From assembly GCA_015499995.1 (NCBI GenBank), contig JADNRV010000400.1, positions 1 to 38,407 on the forward strand: 38,407 nt of DNA, written 5' to 3'. The stretch is from Flammula alnicola. Its lineage: Eukaryota > Basidiomycota > Agaricomycetes > Agaricales > Strophariaceae. The position numbers and the translations under genes were made by a program. Under the pieces are notes generated by a model. It was not told the DNA's origin, ran no database searches, and worked only from the letters and a program-made list of their open reading frames with translations. Of this stretch, positions 9,852 through 20,795 are shown piece after piece; position 1 is the stretch's first letter, and each line of letters opens with the position of its first letter.

Positions 9852-11128
9852 TTAGACAACATTCTGTGGAGGGGCAGTGTCATTCCAGAGCTGGTTAGTA
9901 TTTCCCGCAGTACAGGTCCAGACCTGAAGCTAAATTAGAGGTGGAATCAGCATCGTTAAAATATTAATTATACGTAGCCGATCTCAAGCTTACCTGGTTT
10001 CCCCTGGTCGTAATTCCATCCGTCAAGTCAACACACAATGAGTCATTCACACCGCTGCCCTCCCATCGAATAGTGTCAGTGGGACCGGGAGTCCAATCTT
10101 GGTTCAAGTTCCCTACGCAGTCCCAAAGCTGTAGCTTCGTACCGGGAGTTGTGTTCCCATCCGTAAGGTCAAGACACTTAATCGGGGCGGAACCGTCAGG
10201 ACCGAAGGCGAGCTTGTAGCTTCCAGAATTGCCGTGACCAACTTGTGGAACACTCCATATTTTCAGAGCGGTGGTGTCGTCGCAAGATGTGATAAAGACT
10301 GGGGCACCGTTTTCTGAAGAGTCGGCTGCCATGCAGAATTGGGCTAGTAGAGTAGACAGTATAATTCAGTACGTTTGACTTGGATGAGATAGCTGAATAT
10401 AATCACGTTGTCCGGCATTGACAACCCCGGATATAGGGCTATACAACTCGAGTCAGTAATGGAACTTGTCAAAGAAAGGTTGACTTACTTCGCCAAGATG
10501 TTCGCCGTCCATTGCTGGTTAGGGTTTCCAGCCGTACAAGTCCAAATTTGTATCTAAAAGTTCAAAGCGAAGTCAATGAGCATATGCGTCTGTTAGCCAA
10601 TCCAGAAGAAATAAGCGAACCTGATTTCCGTTATCCAAATCACCATTCGTCAGATCAAGACACTTATCCGTACCAGACAATACAACAGTTGCATCGGAAT
10701 TCCACTCCCACAACTGGTTCGGGTCTCCGGTTACACACCTGTTGATTTCGACCTTGGTGCCGGAAACATCGGCTCCACCGGTCACCTCAAGACAGAATGT
10801 GTTGAAGATTTCGATGGGGCCGGGGGTGCCTTTGCCAACCGTTGTCGCGCCTCCTTCAACAATTTGAAATCCGCGTTCTTGACTTGAAGTGGTACAGTCA
10901 TTGATGATAAGGGCTGAGCCGTTGGCTGCAGGGAATAGTACTGTGAGGCAAGGCGTGCGCGGGAAGGATCCGCGGGTTATGGGCTGGATTTGAACGACCT
11001 GATTTGCACTGTGAAGATTATAGATAAAAAAAATAGACTACGATACGCGCATTAACTTACGAAGGAAGTGCAGCACGAACAGCGGCTGCGGCTGTAGCAG
11101 CCGACAAGAAAGATGTCAAGTAGCGCAT
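9852..11128 (-). CDS. secreted ricin-B-type lectin, copy 1
   Basis: Exons 11061-11128, 10621-11008, 10489-10553, 10407-10438, 9994-10343, 9852-9929; 981 nt, 326 residues. Signal-peptide-like N-terminus (MRYLTSFLSAATAAAAVRA). The body has beta-trefoil hallmarks: repeated CLDLT(N/D)G or CVDLTDG strands followed by QxW-like motifs (NQLWEW, NPNQQW, NLNQDW, NTNQLW). Family knowledge: such domains bind galactose, GalNAc or related glycans; the protein would be extracellular. The 32-nt exon 4 is supported because the same splice frame is conserved in copy 2 despite many substitutions. TATAAAAG lies about 80 nt before the start codon. Most differences from copy 2 are substitutions, plus one codon indel near residue 80. 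Confidence 0.85.
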
Positions 11129-11205
11129 GTGGTGTATGCGTATGAGGATGCTTGTTTCTGTTGAGTGTTAGTTTGAATAGATGCTTAGACTCAGAAACCC
11201 AATTA

Positions 11206-11213
11206 CTTTTATA
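11206..11213 (-). promoter_or_regulatory. TATA box of lectin copy 1
   Basis: TATAAAAG on the minus strand, about 80 nt upstream of the ATG at 11128; the same box is kept at 29157-29164 before the other copy. Confidence 0.6.
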
Positions 11214-11303
11214 CCTCGTCCAGTGGTTTGCTAGATCTATAGAACTTCAAGCTGGGCAAGGGCCAGAAGGGTCAACCTATTTTTGACCTGTACGTACACT
11301 CCG

Positions 11304-11498
11304 TCAACGCGTCAACGCGTCACATCCCGCGATGGCGTAGCATATCCGCTTCTTTGAGCTGCTTCTTGACTCATTCCTCTCTCTGGAAACCTCGGAGATT
11401 CGTTTGAAATGATTGCTATCATCCGGGTACCCAGGGCTGAGAGTCGGATGAACGTTGGTAAGTACAGAAATCCCATTCGGGCGGAGCATCCGAGCCAT
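11304..11498 (-). other. small ORF upstream of lectin copy 1
   Basis: 64 codons starting MARMLRPNGIS. The other arm has an ORF at 28847-29101 with the same start and the same later segment (ERNESRSS.KKR.CYAIAGCD), though the middle differs by indels. A TATAAATA box precedes it in both arms. It may be a remnant exon or a short transcript between lectin and upstream DNA. The remaining flank, 11499-12114, shows no gene. Confidence 0.25.
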
Positions 11499-12114
11499 TC
11501 AACACTCCACTTGAAAATGACGATCCCGGATTGGGTATTTATAACTGCTTCTGAGCACGAGGATTGATGATTATTTTTAGTCCAAACTCATCATCTTGCC
11601 GGGCTAAGGCTCACGTCTGGCCACGGAAAAGTTCTGTTATTGGACGGTGGCGAGACTCAAGGAATTCGAAACAATTAGCTAGACTCCAAATACTCTAAAA
11701 TTAAACCAAAATGGCAGAAGTGTATTCCAAATTCCCTCGGAGCCACTTGTGCTGGCTCACGCTTCACAGCCTTCAGATGATATCAGATCGGACCACAAGA
11801 ATCCCATTTAGTCATGCGAAACAACGTAAGTATACTGAATCTGATTTGGCGCCTCACTTCAACTTGTCTTCAAGCGCCGGGTTCCACGGTCAAGTTTGAA
11901 TCAAGAACGAAATAACGGAGAAATTTGAACTCGCGATCCCTAAGGGACTTCAGACACAGAATGGCCAAGTTGCAACCCCTCGAGTCCTTTGGTCCTCTGA
12001 CCTTTGGGTGGGCCAGTGGCAGAGCCAGCCTCACATGATACTTCTTCAACTTTAGGCGACATCATATTTCACGGTCATGATCATTGTTCGTCGCAACACT
12101 CGGTTGGGGTCGAA

Positions 12115-12907
12115 TCGGGTCTTCAAGCCCAGTGAGAATGCCGGTCGTTCAGTTTGGCTAAGATTGGTTGTGTTCGGTATCTACCAAATTCATCTTTTCA
12201 AATCGGTTACAGTCGGTCAAGAAAATGACACTCCTTAGTTGACTTAATTCACCTCGGATAAATTTCAGTCCTATCCACACCCATGTCCTTAATTCGTCTC
12301 AAATCCGTCTATGTGAGCACTTCGAAGAAGTTCACACGGTGGTAACAGACAAGAGAGCCAGAACCACGTGCAGTAGATGTTCGCTTTTTTCAGTCCAAGT
12401 TCACTCGCTCAATTGCCTCTATCGAGTTCCGTCGTCCTTCTGCCACTCTCATTCAATCACTCTCTCTTTATTTATTGTCATCACCAGCACAGAACTTACA
12501 AGGCAATGCCCCGAATATACTATTGCAACTGCAATCGTCTCTGCCATGGGATTATCACAGAAGTTTCCCGTTCGACATACTATGGCCACGCTCCTTACCG
12601 CTTCGTAAACCAACTGGCCCCAATCACACCCACTCTTCTTGCTGTGCATGCGGCTAGCCTCAATTCCAGCACTCAGAACAGTGCATCCGTAAGTAAATCA
12701 TTGTAACTCCTTGATTCTGTATACTAATTCTGTCCGCTAGATCCCTTCCGCTTCCAACTCCCTTTTTTTGGCCACACCTCCGGTCGAGCTCAATCAACCA
12801 AATGGTTCTGCGATACCTGAACCACCCGAGGCTGCTTTAGGTCCAATGGAAATCGACTCGGACCCAGACAATGGTATGCTATTGAGTTGTATGCGGTCCT
12901 TGTCTCA
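12115..12907 (+). mobile_element. 793-bp insertion carrying a truncated transposase gene
   Basis: Defined by comparison with the other inverted arm, which is continuous here. CGAA occurs on both sides (12111-12114 and 12908-12911), a possible 4-bp target duplication. I see no terminal inverted repeats. Content: a 5' leader, then the first two exons of a transposase-like gene (12506-12873), then an abrupt end shortly after an intron donor. It is a deletion derivative or a captured 5' fragment. Confidence 0.6.
12506..12873 (+). pseudogene. 5' fragment of a probable Plavaka/KDZ-type transposase gene
   Basis: Exon 1 12506-12688 begins MPRIYYCNCNRLCHG and continues EVSRSTYYGHAPYR: a cysteine-rich N-terminus followed by an SR(R/S)T(Y/F)xxHxxYR-like motif that I associate with large transposase ORFs of basidiomycete Plavaka/KDZ-like elements. 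A 52-nt intron (12689-12740) joins in frame to exon 2 12741-12873 (ends IDSDPDN), followed by a GTATGC donor at 12874. The element stops 34 nt later, so about 105 residues remain and the catalytic part is absent. The family name is from recall of the motif, not a search. Confidence 0.5.
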
Positions 12908-13201
12908 CGAACACCCATGCGGTTCTTTAACTGGCATCAAGGCGCGAATCACGAGTCGCTGCGCTCACACGAGTCGCAACAAACCCGCCTGTGCTGAACG
13001 TTAACATCATGCAAGGTTTCCCAGCATATCCATATCCCAAGTCGTTCCCTAATCTTTAATGCTGCACATAGATTGCTCACTGAAGTAGCGTACACGAAGT
13101 AAGTATACGTAAATGGGTCGGAAGTCCATCAAGTCTGCCAGTTTATCGTTCACTATACGTTTATTTAATCGACGTCCACCACCCAGAAAGGATGACTCAT
13201 A

Positions 13202-13480
13202 TTAATCTTCACAGCAAAGGATCCTGTGGCAGCACGACCCATCACACAAGTCTCTCTCGCGCTCGTTGCCAATTCTGCAGGATTCGGCGCAGGATGGACC
13301 GATCTCTTCCCAAAAGCAACCAGGCGGGGCACAGTCGCGCTCGTTTTGGCAGTCGGTTGGGAGGCAATCAAACCCGGAGGAGACTCGGAATGTGATGACG
13401 AGGGCAGGAGCAGCGGAGGTGAGGGGCGCAATGGAGGCGATAATTTGAAACGTCGTAATGAGTGCAATGGATAACCTCAT
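13202..13480 (-). CDS. small secreted cysteine-rich protein, copy 2
   Basis: 92 residues from Met at 13480 (MRLSIALITTFQIIASIA). An upstream in-frame ATG at 13558 would add 26 residues before the signal peptide; it is not available in copy 1, so the shorter start is preferred. Signal peptide ends near LTSAA; 11 cysteines at the same positions as copy 1, including the two CC pairs. About 85-90 percent of residues match copy 1 by eye. Confidence 0.75.
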   Translation of the reverse strand: MRLSIALITTFQIIASIAPLTSAAPALVITFRVSSGFDCLPTDCQNERDCAPPGCFWEEIGPSCAESCRIGNERERDLCDGSCCHRILCCED

Positions 13481-14147
13481 TTCTGAAAAGGAGGGTACAT
13501 ATTCAGTCTTTGGATGCGACAGAATAAGTAATATGATGAAGGGACGACGCGTATCCAACTCACTCGATTTCGAATGACAGAAATTGAAGGACTTGCTTTG
13601 TTCCCTTTAACGATGAATTATTTCCTTCTGAACCTTCCAACGATCTACGTATAAGTAAGTTAGCCGCGTAAGAATGTATTCAACTAATCATTATTGAATC
13701 ACTCACAAAGCTGGATAATTGTAGACCGTCGGGGTGGAATTGGCGGTCTTGAAATGGACTCTAAATAGCGTCCCCTGTATATATACACTCGGGTTCGCCT
13801 GCAGGCTCCCCACATGTTGATCAGCGCAGAGGGATTTTACAACCGCGAGTTAGATGAAAAGTCCACCCTCCGCCCATTCTTTGGTCAGTTAGGCGTTCAT
13901 CAACGCCGGCTGGCTGGCCATGCGCCCAACACGCGTTTTTCATTATGGTGCTGACAAGGTGCTGACACTGTCTTGAAGGCCCATGTCAAATCTCACTGGT
14001 ACCAAAGTGATGCCAAGGTGGTGTAGAGGCGAGATACTTAGGCGAGATCAAGAGATGTCTTGCTATTTCAGCGTCGGACGCGTTTTCATCAAGCCTCTAT
14101 GTTGATGTGATGTGACATGATTAACTAGCAGGTGGTCCCGATAACGG

Positions 14148-14352
14148 TGGAGCAGGCCAATCTGACCTGCTCTCGGATATGCTCGCCGAAGATGCGCGTC
14201 GAGCTGGGAAGCCGTGCGGATAGCGTCGCAGGCGATGGCAAAAGGCAAGGATGGATTCAACGGTGAGTCCGCTGGCCATGGACATACAGCCTCTGATGGT
14301 ATCTAATCTAATCTAGCCGACTGCCTGCCCGATCACTACCGGAACTGCTGCA
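14148..14352 (-). mobile_element. solo LTR, minus orientation
   Basis: Its reverse complement starts near TGCAGCAGTTCCGGTAGTGA and ends GATTGGCCTGCTCCA, with internal matches CGGCTAGATTAGATT, CTTGCCTTTTGCCATCG and TCGACGCGCATCTTCGGCG. It is closer to the solo LTR at 6115 than to the full-length element. The matching point in copy 1 (GATAACGG at about 7628-7635) has no LTR, so it inserted after, or was lost from, one copy of the duplication. Confidence 0.75.
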
Positions 14353-14895
14353 ACGAGTCAAACCCCCTGGCTCAAGCGTATTGTAGCAGTTATGTAAAAC
14401 CTTCACACTCACGACAAGGACAATTCGGACATGAGGAACCTGCCTCTCAATGTCATTCACGCATGACAAGGATAATGAAAGACATGATCACTACGGATAT
14501 ATGTGCTGACGACGCTCGCAGTGGCACTACCTCTCCGCTGTCCCTATATCCTAAGACTTCCTTGTTGCATATTCATCTGTGTTTCCATCTTCCTAGTCCA
14601 GGAGCACGCGCATGACTACCTCATGGTCATTACCATTCAGCTCCAACTTGGTCTCCAATTCATCCCATACCCGCATACCAACCCACCACCACACCCCGAT
14701 CCATACGCTTCCACGGCCACTACCGCTTCAATAACGCCTACGCCTCCTGAATACACCACACACTTATTAACAGTCGTCCTTGCAGTCGTGTCTACACCAA
14801 ACCGTGACATGATTCTGATACTGAGCCTCCTAGAACAACCACATGGCTAAAAGACCTCTCCTGCTCCTCCTCCTGCTGCACCCCTTCTCCGTATC

Positions 14896-15512
14896 CATCA
14901 TCGCCCATTGACCACACCCACAAAACAACCACAGCCGCGCGTGCAACGATCACACGCATAACCACAGTCTTCCTAAACAGCCTGCCTGACCCCATCGTCC
15001 ATGTGCCTGTGCCAGTAAGGTTTACGCGGCTGGCGAGCGAGCGGGAGAGGGAGAGAGAGAGTGGTGTGTACGGCGTCTGCAGATCCGGGCGATGTGGGAT
15101 CTGCGTAGGGCTACATTGTGCTGCGCTATGTCCTTCTCCTTTTTATTTTGCTTTCTGGGCGCATGGGAATCGAACGAGGAAGCGGGAGAGGCAAGCAAGA
15201 CGGAAGAGGGAAGCTGGGATGGGCTCAGGTGCGCCGCAGGAGATATGGATGGGATGCTGCTGGAGGTGACGAGGCGCTGGCTACTGGCTAGCGCCGCCTG
15301 CATTGTCTCCGGTACCATGCCGGCTCTGCCATGCTACATAGCTATGCGGATCCCGCGGTGCTGGAAATTTTGGGCAAGGCCTTCGAGCTTCATCTCCATG
15401 TGCCATCCTCGGCCTCGCCATGGATGGAGGAGTCACCTGCCGACCGCCGCACAAGTAGCCATCTAGGCCAGCTAGGGCGCACGCCTGAAGAACATGCGTT
15501 TAGCTTTAGTAG
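14896..15512. other. 617-bp segment unique to duplication copy 2
   Basis: No counterpart in copy 1, where flanking sequence is continuous at about 8392. ORFs exist on both strands but none has recognisable motifs, and I see no terminal repeats. It may be an insertion here or a deletion in copy 1. Confidence 0.4.
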
Positions 15513-16177
15513 GGCGGATGGAGACGGGGGTTCGTCGACCTTTCCTCGTGCTGCAGGTTGTTGTCTATCTTCGAGTTTCGAGTTTAGAGTTTCGTCCTTC
15601 GTGCTGCTAGCCATGGGAGAGCCGCTTGCTGTTCTACCCACGGAAAGACGGACGGACGATCGAACGGGGTGCTGAAAATTTTTGTAAGAGAAGAGACGAA
15701 CGAAGAGAAGAGAAGACTCGAAAGAGAATAAACCCAGAGCAGAAATCCTGTGTCTGCGCTCTTCCTTCCTTATGAATCTCTCCACTCCACTATCCAGAGT
15801 GCGAGGAACAGCCACCCAGGACGCGGCTTCGGGCAGCGCGACGACGAGTCGTGGGTCCTCAGGCTCTTCAAACTATACGCTTATAGGATGCGGAGATAGA
15901 GGGGGTTCGCTGCTCAGGCTTGAGCATGAGCAGCATCGCAAGCAGCATCGCGAGCTGTGTGCATGCAGGCATGCATGCTGTGGGCTCATGGCCAACCAAG
16001 TCCAAGGACTCGCACGCGGGACGCGGGATGCCAGACGGATGGATCGACCTATACGTCGACGTCGGTCGTCTATTATCGCCCACCCATCACCCGACACGAA
16101 GCGAAAGCGAAGAAGACGTCGACAGTCACGCCCTCTGTGCTGCCTGACGAATTGGAACAGCAGCGACCTGGGTGGAA

Positions 16178-16524
16178 TGCGAGCCTGTTCTGCAACCCAG
16201 CCTTTTTCAAGATGTTGCGCCGGCCTTCCTGCCACCTAGCATTGTTCCTCGACAGCCCGCAACCCTAGCTCTTCACACTCTGTACTGATCATCGTCCGTG
16301 GTCACTCTGCTTGCTATTCTTTCCATCCACGCAACACATAGCTTTAGCATTTCTCATTCGTCGCTTCGCTCTGGTTTTCGTTGCTTATTTACCTATACAA
16401 TGGGCTTCAACTGCCTTCGTCTCTTCCCCTCGTCGCTTCGTTAACTGCAATAGTACAGTTTGCTCCCTCGTCATCGACGTCTTCTCTTCACATATCCAAT
16501 TCCAGCTAAAACGAAATTCGAAAA
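16178..16524. other. intergenic region
   Basis: Between the end of the duplication and the TPR-CHAT stop codon. No supported gene; a short plus-strand frame from ATG at 16400 ends after 14 codons. Confidence 0.3.
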
Positions 16525-19500
16525 TCATACTCCCATATGAACGTACGGAACCCACACCAAGAGTGATCCCTCCGAGTCGCCGAGGGTCTTTCGAATTTGC
16601 TGTATGGCGTAATGGAGCGCATGCGCAGCAGCACCGCTCTTTAAACCCTCCCCTTCATCAGGTGTTCCACGACTCAAGACACTGGTGTAAAAATCGCCCG
16701 CGATCTTCGGCCCATGTCGATCCTGGATGGACCACATCGTCGCCACGACACCTTGATATCCAGCAGCCAACATCCCCCCAGCCAGATGGACAGCTTCCTC
16801 AGACAGCTTCTCGTCCCCCGTACTCGTCTGACATGCAGACAGAAACGCAAACTCGGCTGTAGGTAGGCGTTTTTGGATGATCTCGGCGAGGTCGAGGCGT
16901 TTGTCGTATAGGTAGAACCCGCTCTCCAGAGGGTTGCTCGTTTCCTGGATCGCATGGCAGGCGAAATGGATCCAGGGGTGTGTCTCCATTTCCTTGATCA
17001 CTCGGCTCTTACTGGCGACGTCTCCCTCCAGACAAAGGACACTGTGCTTAGTCCCTTTCAACACTTGCTCAATCGCTCGAATCTCCCTTGTAGTCCCCGG
17101 AATCGACGGGAGAAGTGGGGTATTGGGCTGGCTAACCATAACAAGTCCACTCAAATTCTGGTCCGCCTTGATATTTTGGCTTTTCTTCGTCCTTTCCAGG
17201 AGAGCGCCCACCGTCGGTGTGTATGAAGAAATTGCAAAGTCAGAAAGGCAAGGCCCGGCAGTGTTCTTTTTCCTCCCGTAGAGACCCGCCCCGTGAATGG
17301 GAAGGAACGAAAGCGGACCCGTTGCGCACCACCAAATCCGAGATGGATCAGTTGAAGGACGCTAAGTTGCATATGCATAATTATTATATACAGTTTTCAA
17401 AGATAATTGTCACTGCTCACCGAAATTGCAAGGCCGTCCAAGATAGGCTTCACAACGTACACCCAGAGGTCATGAAGGACCTCGTGAATGGCACTGTCGT
17501 GTCCAGACTTGATTGTCCCAAGTTTTATAGCACGGATCGTAGGGTCAGCGTCATCAATGTTGGGCTTGGTATCACCCCGCATGCGAACCCCATGGGAAGA
17601 AAGATAGAGATGCAAGAGACGCCTTAAATTTTCTGCTTGGCGAGACGAGAAATTCTCAAGGGGAATATGGAGTGGTGTATCAGCGCCAGCTATAAGGGCA
17701 AGTGCGTCGCAGCGGTCCTTGTGTACGTTAACGACAACCACTGGGCCAGATTCGGGGATGTCGTTAAGCAGCTCCGAGCATGGTTGGGGTCGAAGAAAGT
17801 TGCGGAATCTCGGAATGTCGCGCACTTGTTTGACGAGTTCGTCCCATTCCTGTGCCAGTTTGACATGGGCAGTCACCTCGTCCTGTAAGCTTATTCTTCT
17901 GCCCATAGAGGCATCTGTTCCGATCGTCCCTAAGCCATCTGCGCGAGTGCCCGCATTCTCCAAGGACCTCGAGAGGTGATATAAGCGATTAGCCAGAGGT
18001 TCATCGTACATGCGGAGTTCATCTATCGGGCTACGAAGGGCATTGATTTGGCTCCATACAATGCAGCGTCCTTGTTCAAGCCACTCCAACGCGGTTTCGT
18101 ACCTCCCAGCAGAAAAAGCGGCGGCGGCAGCTGAAACGGATAAATCGGAGATGTCGGCAAGTTTTTCGTGGCGCTTCTGGATGGTTTGTTCGACGCCCGC
18201 AATCCGGGACACAAGTTCGATGACGACAGCGTAGGCATCCAATGCTTGTGATGGATCATATTTCCTACACAGGCCGCACCAAATTCTGGCGGCTTCAAAG
18301 CGTACTGACGGAATTCCGGATGAGGAAGTGGAACCTAGACGGTAATTGGAGATGGATTTTTCTATGTCTGTGGGATCTGCGGTGTGTTCGAAGCGAACGA
18401 AAAAAGACTTTCCGAGCTCAGCCAGCAAAGAAGCTTTATCTGGATGACCTTCCGGTATTAAGTCAAGGGCTCTCTGGTGGGCTGATATTGCGTCGAGCAT
18501 GTCTTGTGCGTCTTTTGTGGATCGACAGCGAGATCTGAAAGAATTTCCAAGGGATGACGAGTAGCTTAGAATGTTGGCGTGACCATCGGGCGTGAGTTCG
18601 ATCGCCTTTTGTTGAAGTGCTATGGCTCTGGAAATATCTGCGAGGTCTTCAGAGTTTGTGCGGCACTCGAAGCGACGGAGAAATATATTCCCAAGGCTAT
18701 TCATCCATGCAGGCCTGTCTGGATGCCCTCCCGGGGTGAGATTCACCGCCTCCTGTTGGGCTTTTATTGCTTCAGAAAGGTCTGCGATGTTTCTTGTGCG
18801 GTCATACCGGAACACGAGCGAGAGTGCGACATTATTCAGCATGTTAGGCAGGGTTTCGTGGCCTTTGGGAGATAGGTTGATGGCTTTCCGGTGGGCTGAT
18901 ATCGCTGCAGAAATGTCGGCAATATCTCCTTTGTGTTCAAACATGAAGCGAAGCGTATATGCAACTCCAAGGCTTGTGAGGTGTCCCACCATCTTCACGT
19001 CGCCATCTTGTGTGAAATGAACCGCCTTCTGATGGGTCGATATTGCTTCAGAAATATCAGAAAGATTGCCCGTGGATTGAAAGCGACTCATGAATGAATT
19101 TCCGAGGTTACGTAGCATGATTGGTAGATTTCCGTGGCCACAAGGAGCAAGAGTGGTGGCTTTCTGATGGGCGAGAATCGCATCAGAAATATCTGTGAGT
19201 TGGCCAGTGCGCCGGAAGCGATATTGAAGTGCATTTCCGAGGTCATTCAGACGATCCTGCTTGCCTGCATAACTATCAGGTACGATGTTGACGGCGGCTT
19301 CGATGGAGCAGACTGCTTCGTTTATATCTCGAAATACGCCAAATTCCTGATAGCGCCCAAGATATGAAGCGCCCACACTGTACAGAAAACCTCCAAGCCT
19401 TGAATCATCTTCTGGTACGAGCTGAGCAGCGAACTCATATGCCTTGATGGCTTTACTGACGTCGTCCTCGGCCTTTGTGCTTTTGAAGCGCTGCAGATAC

Positions 19501-20217
19501 CAATCCCCGCAGAGGTTAAGTAGTTCGGGTTTCTGCGGAGCGTCATCTGGGAGTGCGAAGGCAAACGCAAAGACTAATTTCGATTGTTCCGTAAAGGAAG
19601 CCAGGGTAACTGTCTCACAATCAGGCGTAATTCCTCTCGCAGAAGGAGGAGATATACCTTCACGAGGAAGCAGATCATTCTCATCTTCAAGTAGCACATA
19701 TTTCCCAGGAGGAACGACGCAGAAACCGTAGGACATTGTCAGTGTCACATTATCTGCGTCCACCGCGAACTGACGCCTAAAGCCTAGTCAATTAGAACCG
19801 CCGCAAACTTTGCATTGAGCGAACTCCATAATTAATGATATACATGAAATTCTTACGATTGATGGATGCTCCTTGTTTTCTAGGTCCTTCCAATTCGGCA
19901 CTTGTCAAGTGAATGTATCCAAAGTCTCCGGTTGTATCCCATCTTGCCATGAAGGTGATTTCATCCGCCCTTTTAGGATGGTTGGTGAACTTTCGAAAGG
20001 CGCCATGCAAGATCTTACAGGAAACTTACAATTCGATAGGGCTAAGATGCCTCCATTTTCTCGAAGATACCTTCTCCAAAAGCAAGGTATCACCGTTCTC
20101 ATGCTGTGAGTCAAAGATCTCAACGATCGGGGAAATGTGCTCCGGGTCCTCGGGTGAAAGTTCAATTAAAATGTCTGCGAAAGCCAAGGATGAGATGCGT
20201 TTAATTATTGTCGCCAT
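16525..20217 (-). CDS. TPR-CHAT caspase-like protein
   Basis: Exons 20030-20217, 19857-19969, 17421-19783, 16525-17361; 3,501 nt, 1,166 residues. N-terminal ~110 residues resemble the C2-like lead-in seen in fungal relatives. Residues ~185-610 are tandem TPR-type repeats (ISEAI..HQKA, LGNSF..RF). The C-terminal ~390 residues are a CHAT domain: IWWCATGPLSFLPIHGAG, catalytic His in IHFACHA (~1024) and Cys in FLSACQTS (~1065), so the separase/caspase-like dyad is intact. Family knowledge: CHAT domains are cysteine proteases, often controlled by attached TPRs. The intron joining exons 3 and 4 restores the IWWC block exactly. A 60-nt intron (19970-20029, GTAAGT..AAAAG) is needed to remove an in-frame TAA at 20026-20028; its acceptor is weak, so the N-terminus is the least sure part. 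Substrate and trigger are unknown. Confidence 0.85.
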
Positions 20218-20795
20218 TTTTCCTACCTGTCAGAAAGAATTTGCTATGGATGAATTCAGCATACTGTGATCAAGTTGATTGCAATTGATCAGCACGATCT
20301 CACCTACTGTTCGAACAAACAGTATCCGACTCTCCAACGTTTGATGGTTGTACACTATTTTGCCAACGGCGGTTAGAGTATTGCATTAGGGGAACTAGAG
20401 AACGGAAGGGGACTCAACCTCAACGGCATACGATCTTTCTCTCCAGAACTATCGCGGGGTAGCATGTTGTGTAGACGTTACGATGGATGGATGGATTGAT
20501 GAGAACCTGGTGGACATATCTGGGCCTACATAATGTAGTACATAATGCAGTCCATCCACGTGTAGGCTGGGTGTACGGTATTTTGGGGCTGAACGGATGG
20601 ACCATCGCTCGATGGTTCGCTTCTGAGTTTGGGCGATCCGTGGCGCACCAGCTGGTTTTGTGTGATGTGATGTGATGAAAAGAAATTTCTCACGACTCCT
20701 TTCTTCGTACTATGTAATATACGAATCTGCTTCGAAATATTCTCTTTGGCGTTCCAAACCACAGCCACTGGAGTCTCGCCAGATTTAGGGCTAAC
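20218..20795. promoter_or_regulatory. divergent intergenic region (TPR-CHAT / thymidylate kinase)
   Basis: About 580 bp shared by two divergent start codons. ORFs here lack coding features. Short GATGGATGGATTGATG and TGTGATGTGATGTGATG repeats are present (about 20480 and 20660). Confidence 0.4.

Larger units (their letters stand above)
9490..12975 (-). repeat. inverted duplication, arm 1 (lectin locus)
   Basis: Reverse complement of 28195-30895. The match starts near GAGAGACGAAACTGTTAAA (about 9490; reverse of about 30893) and runs through the lectin gene, its promoter and about 1 kb more upstream. It is interrupted by an insertion at 12115-12907 and resumes at CGAACACCCATGCGG (12908) to about 12960-12975, beside the start of the segmental duplication copy 2. 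Arms are about 2.7 kb without the insertion and lie about 15 kb apart. Confidence 0.85.
12981..16177. repeat. segmental duplication, copy 2
   Basis: Direct copy of 6452-9052, 6.53 kb away, aligned from AAACCCGCCTGTGCTGAACG to about GGAATGC. Compared with copy 1 it has gained a solo LTR (14148-14352) and about 617 bp at 14896-15512, and lacks about 250 bp present near 7955-8210. As in copy 1, the right part has no confident gene. The short GA-rich run near 15042-15060 and the AAGAGAAGAGAAG tract near 15700 are low complexity. Confidence 0.8.

Noticed and set aside
13481..13558. N-terminal extension of the second cysteine-rich protein
   Set aside because: It would place 26 residues before the signal peptide and is not open in the other copy.
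16311..16862. Plus-strand frame of 183 codons
   Set aside because: Mostly antisense to the CHAT domain exon; no domain of its own.
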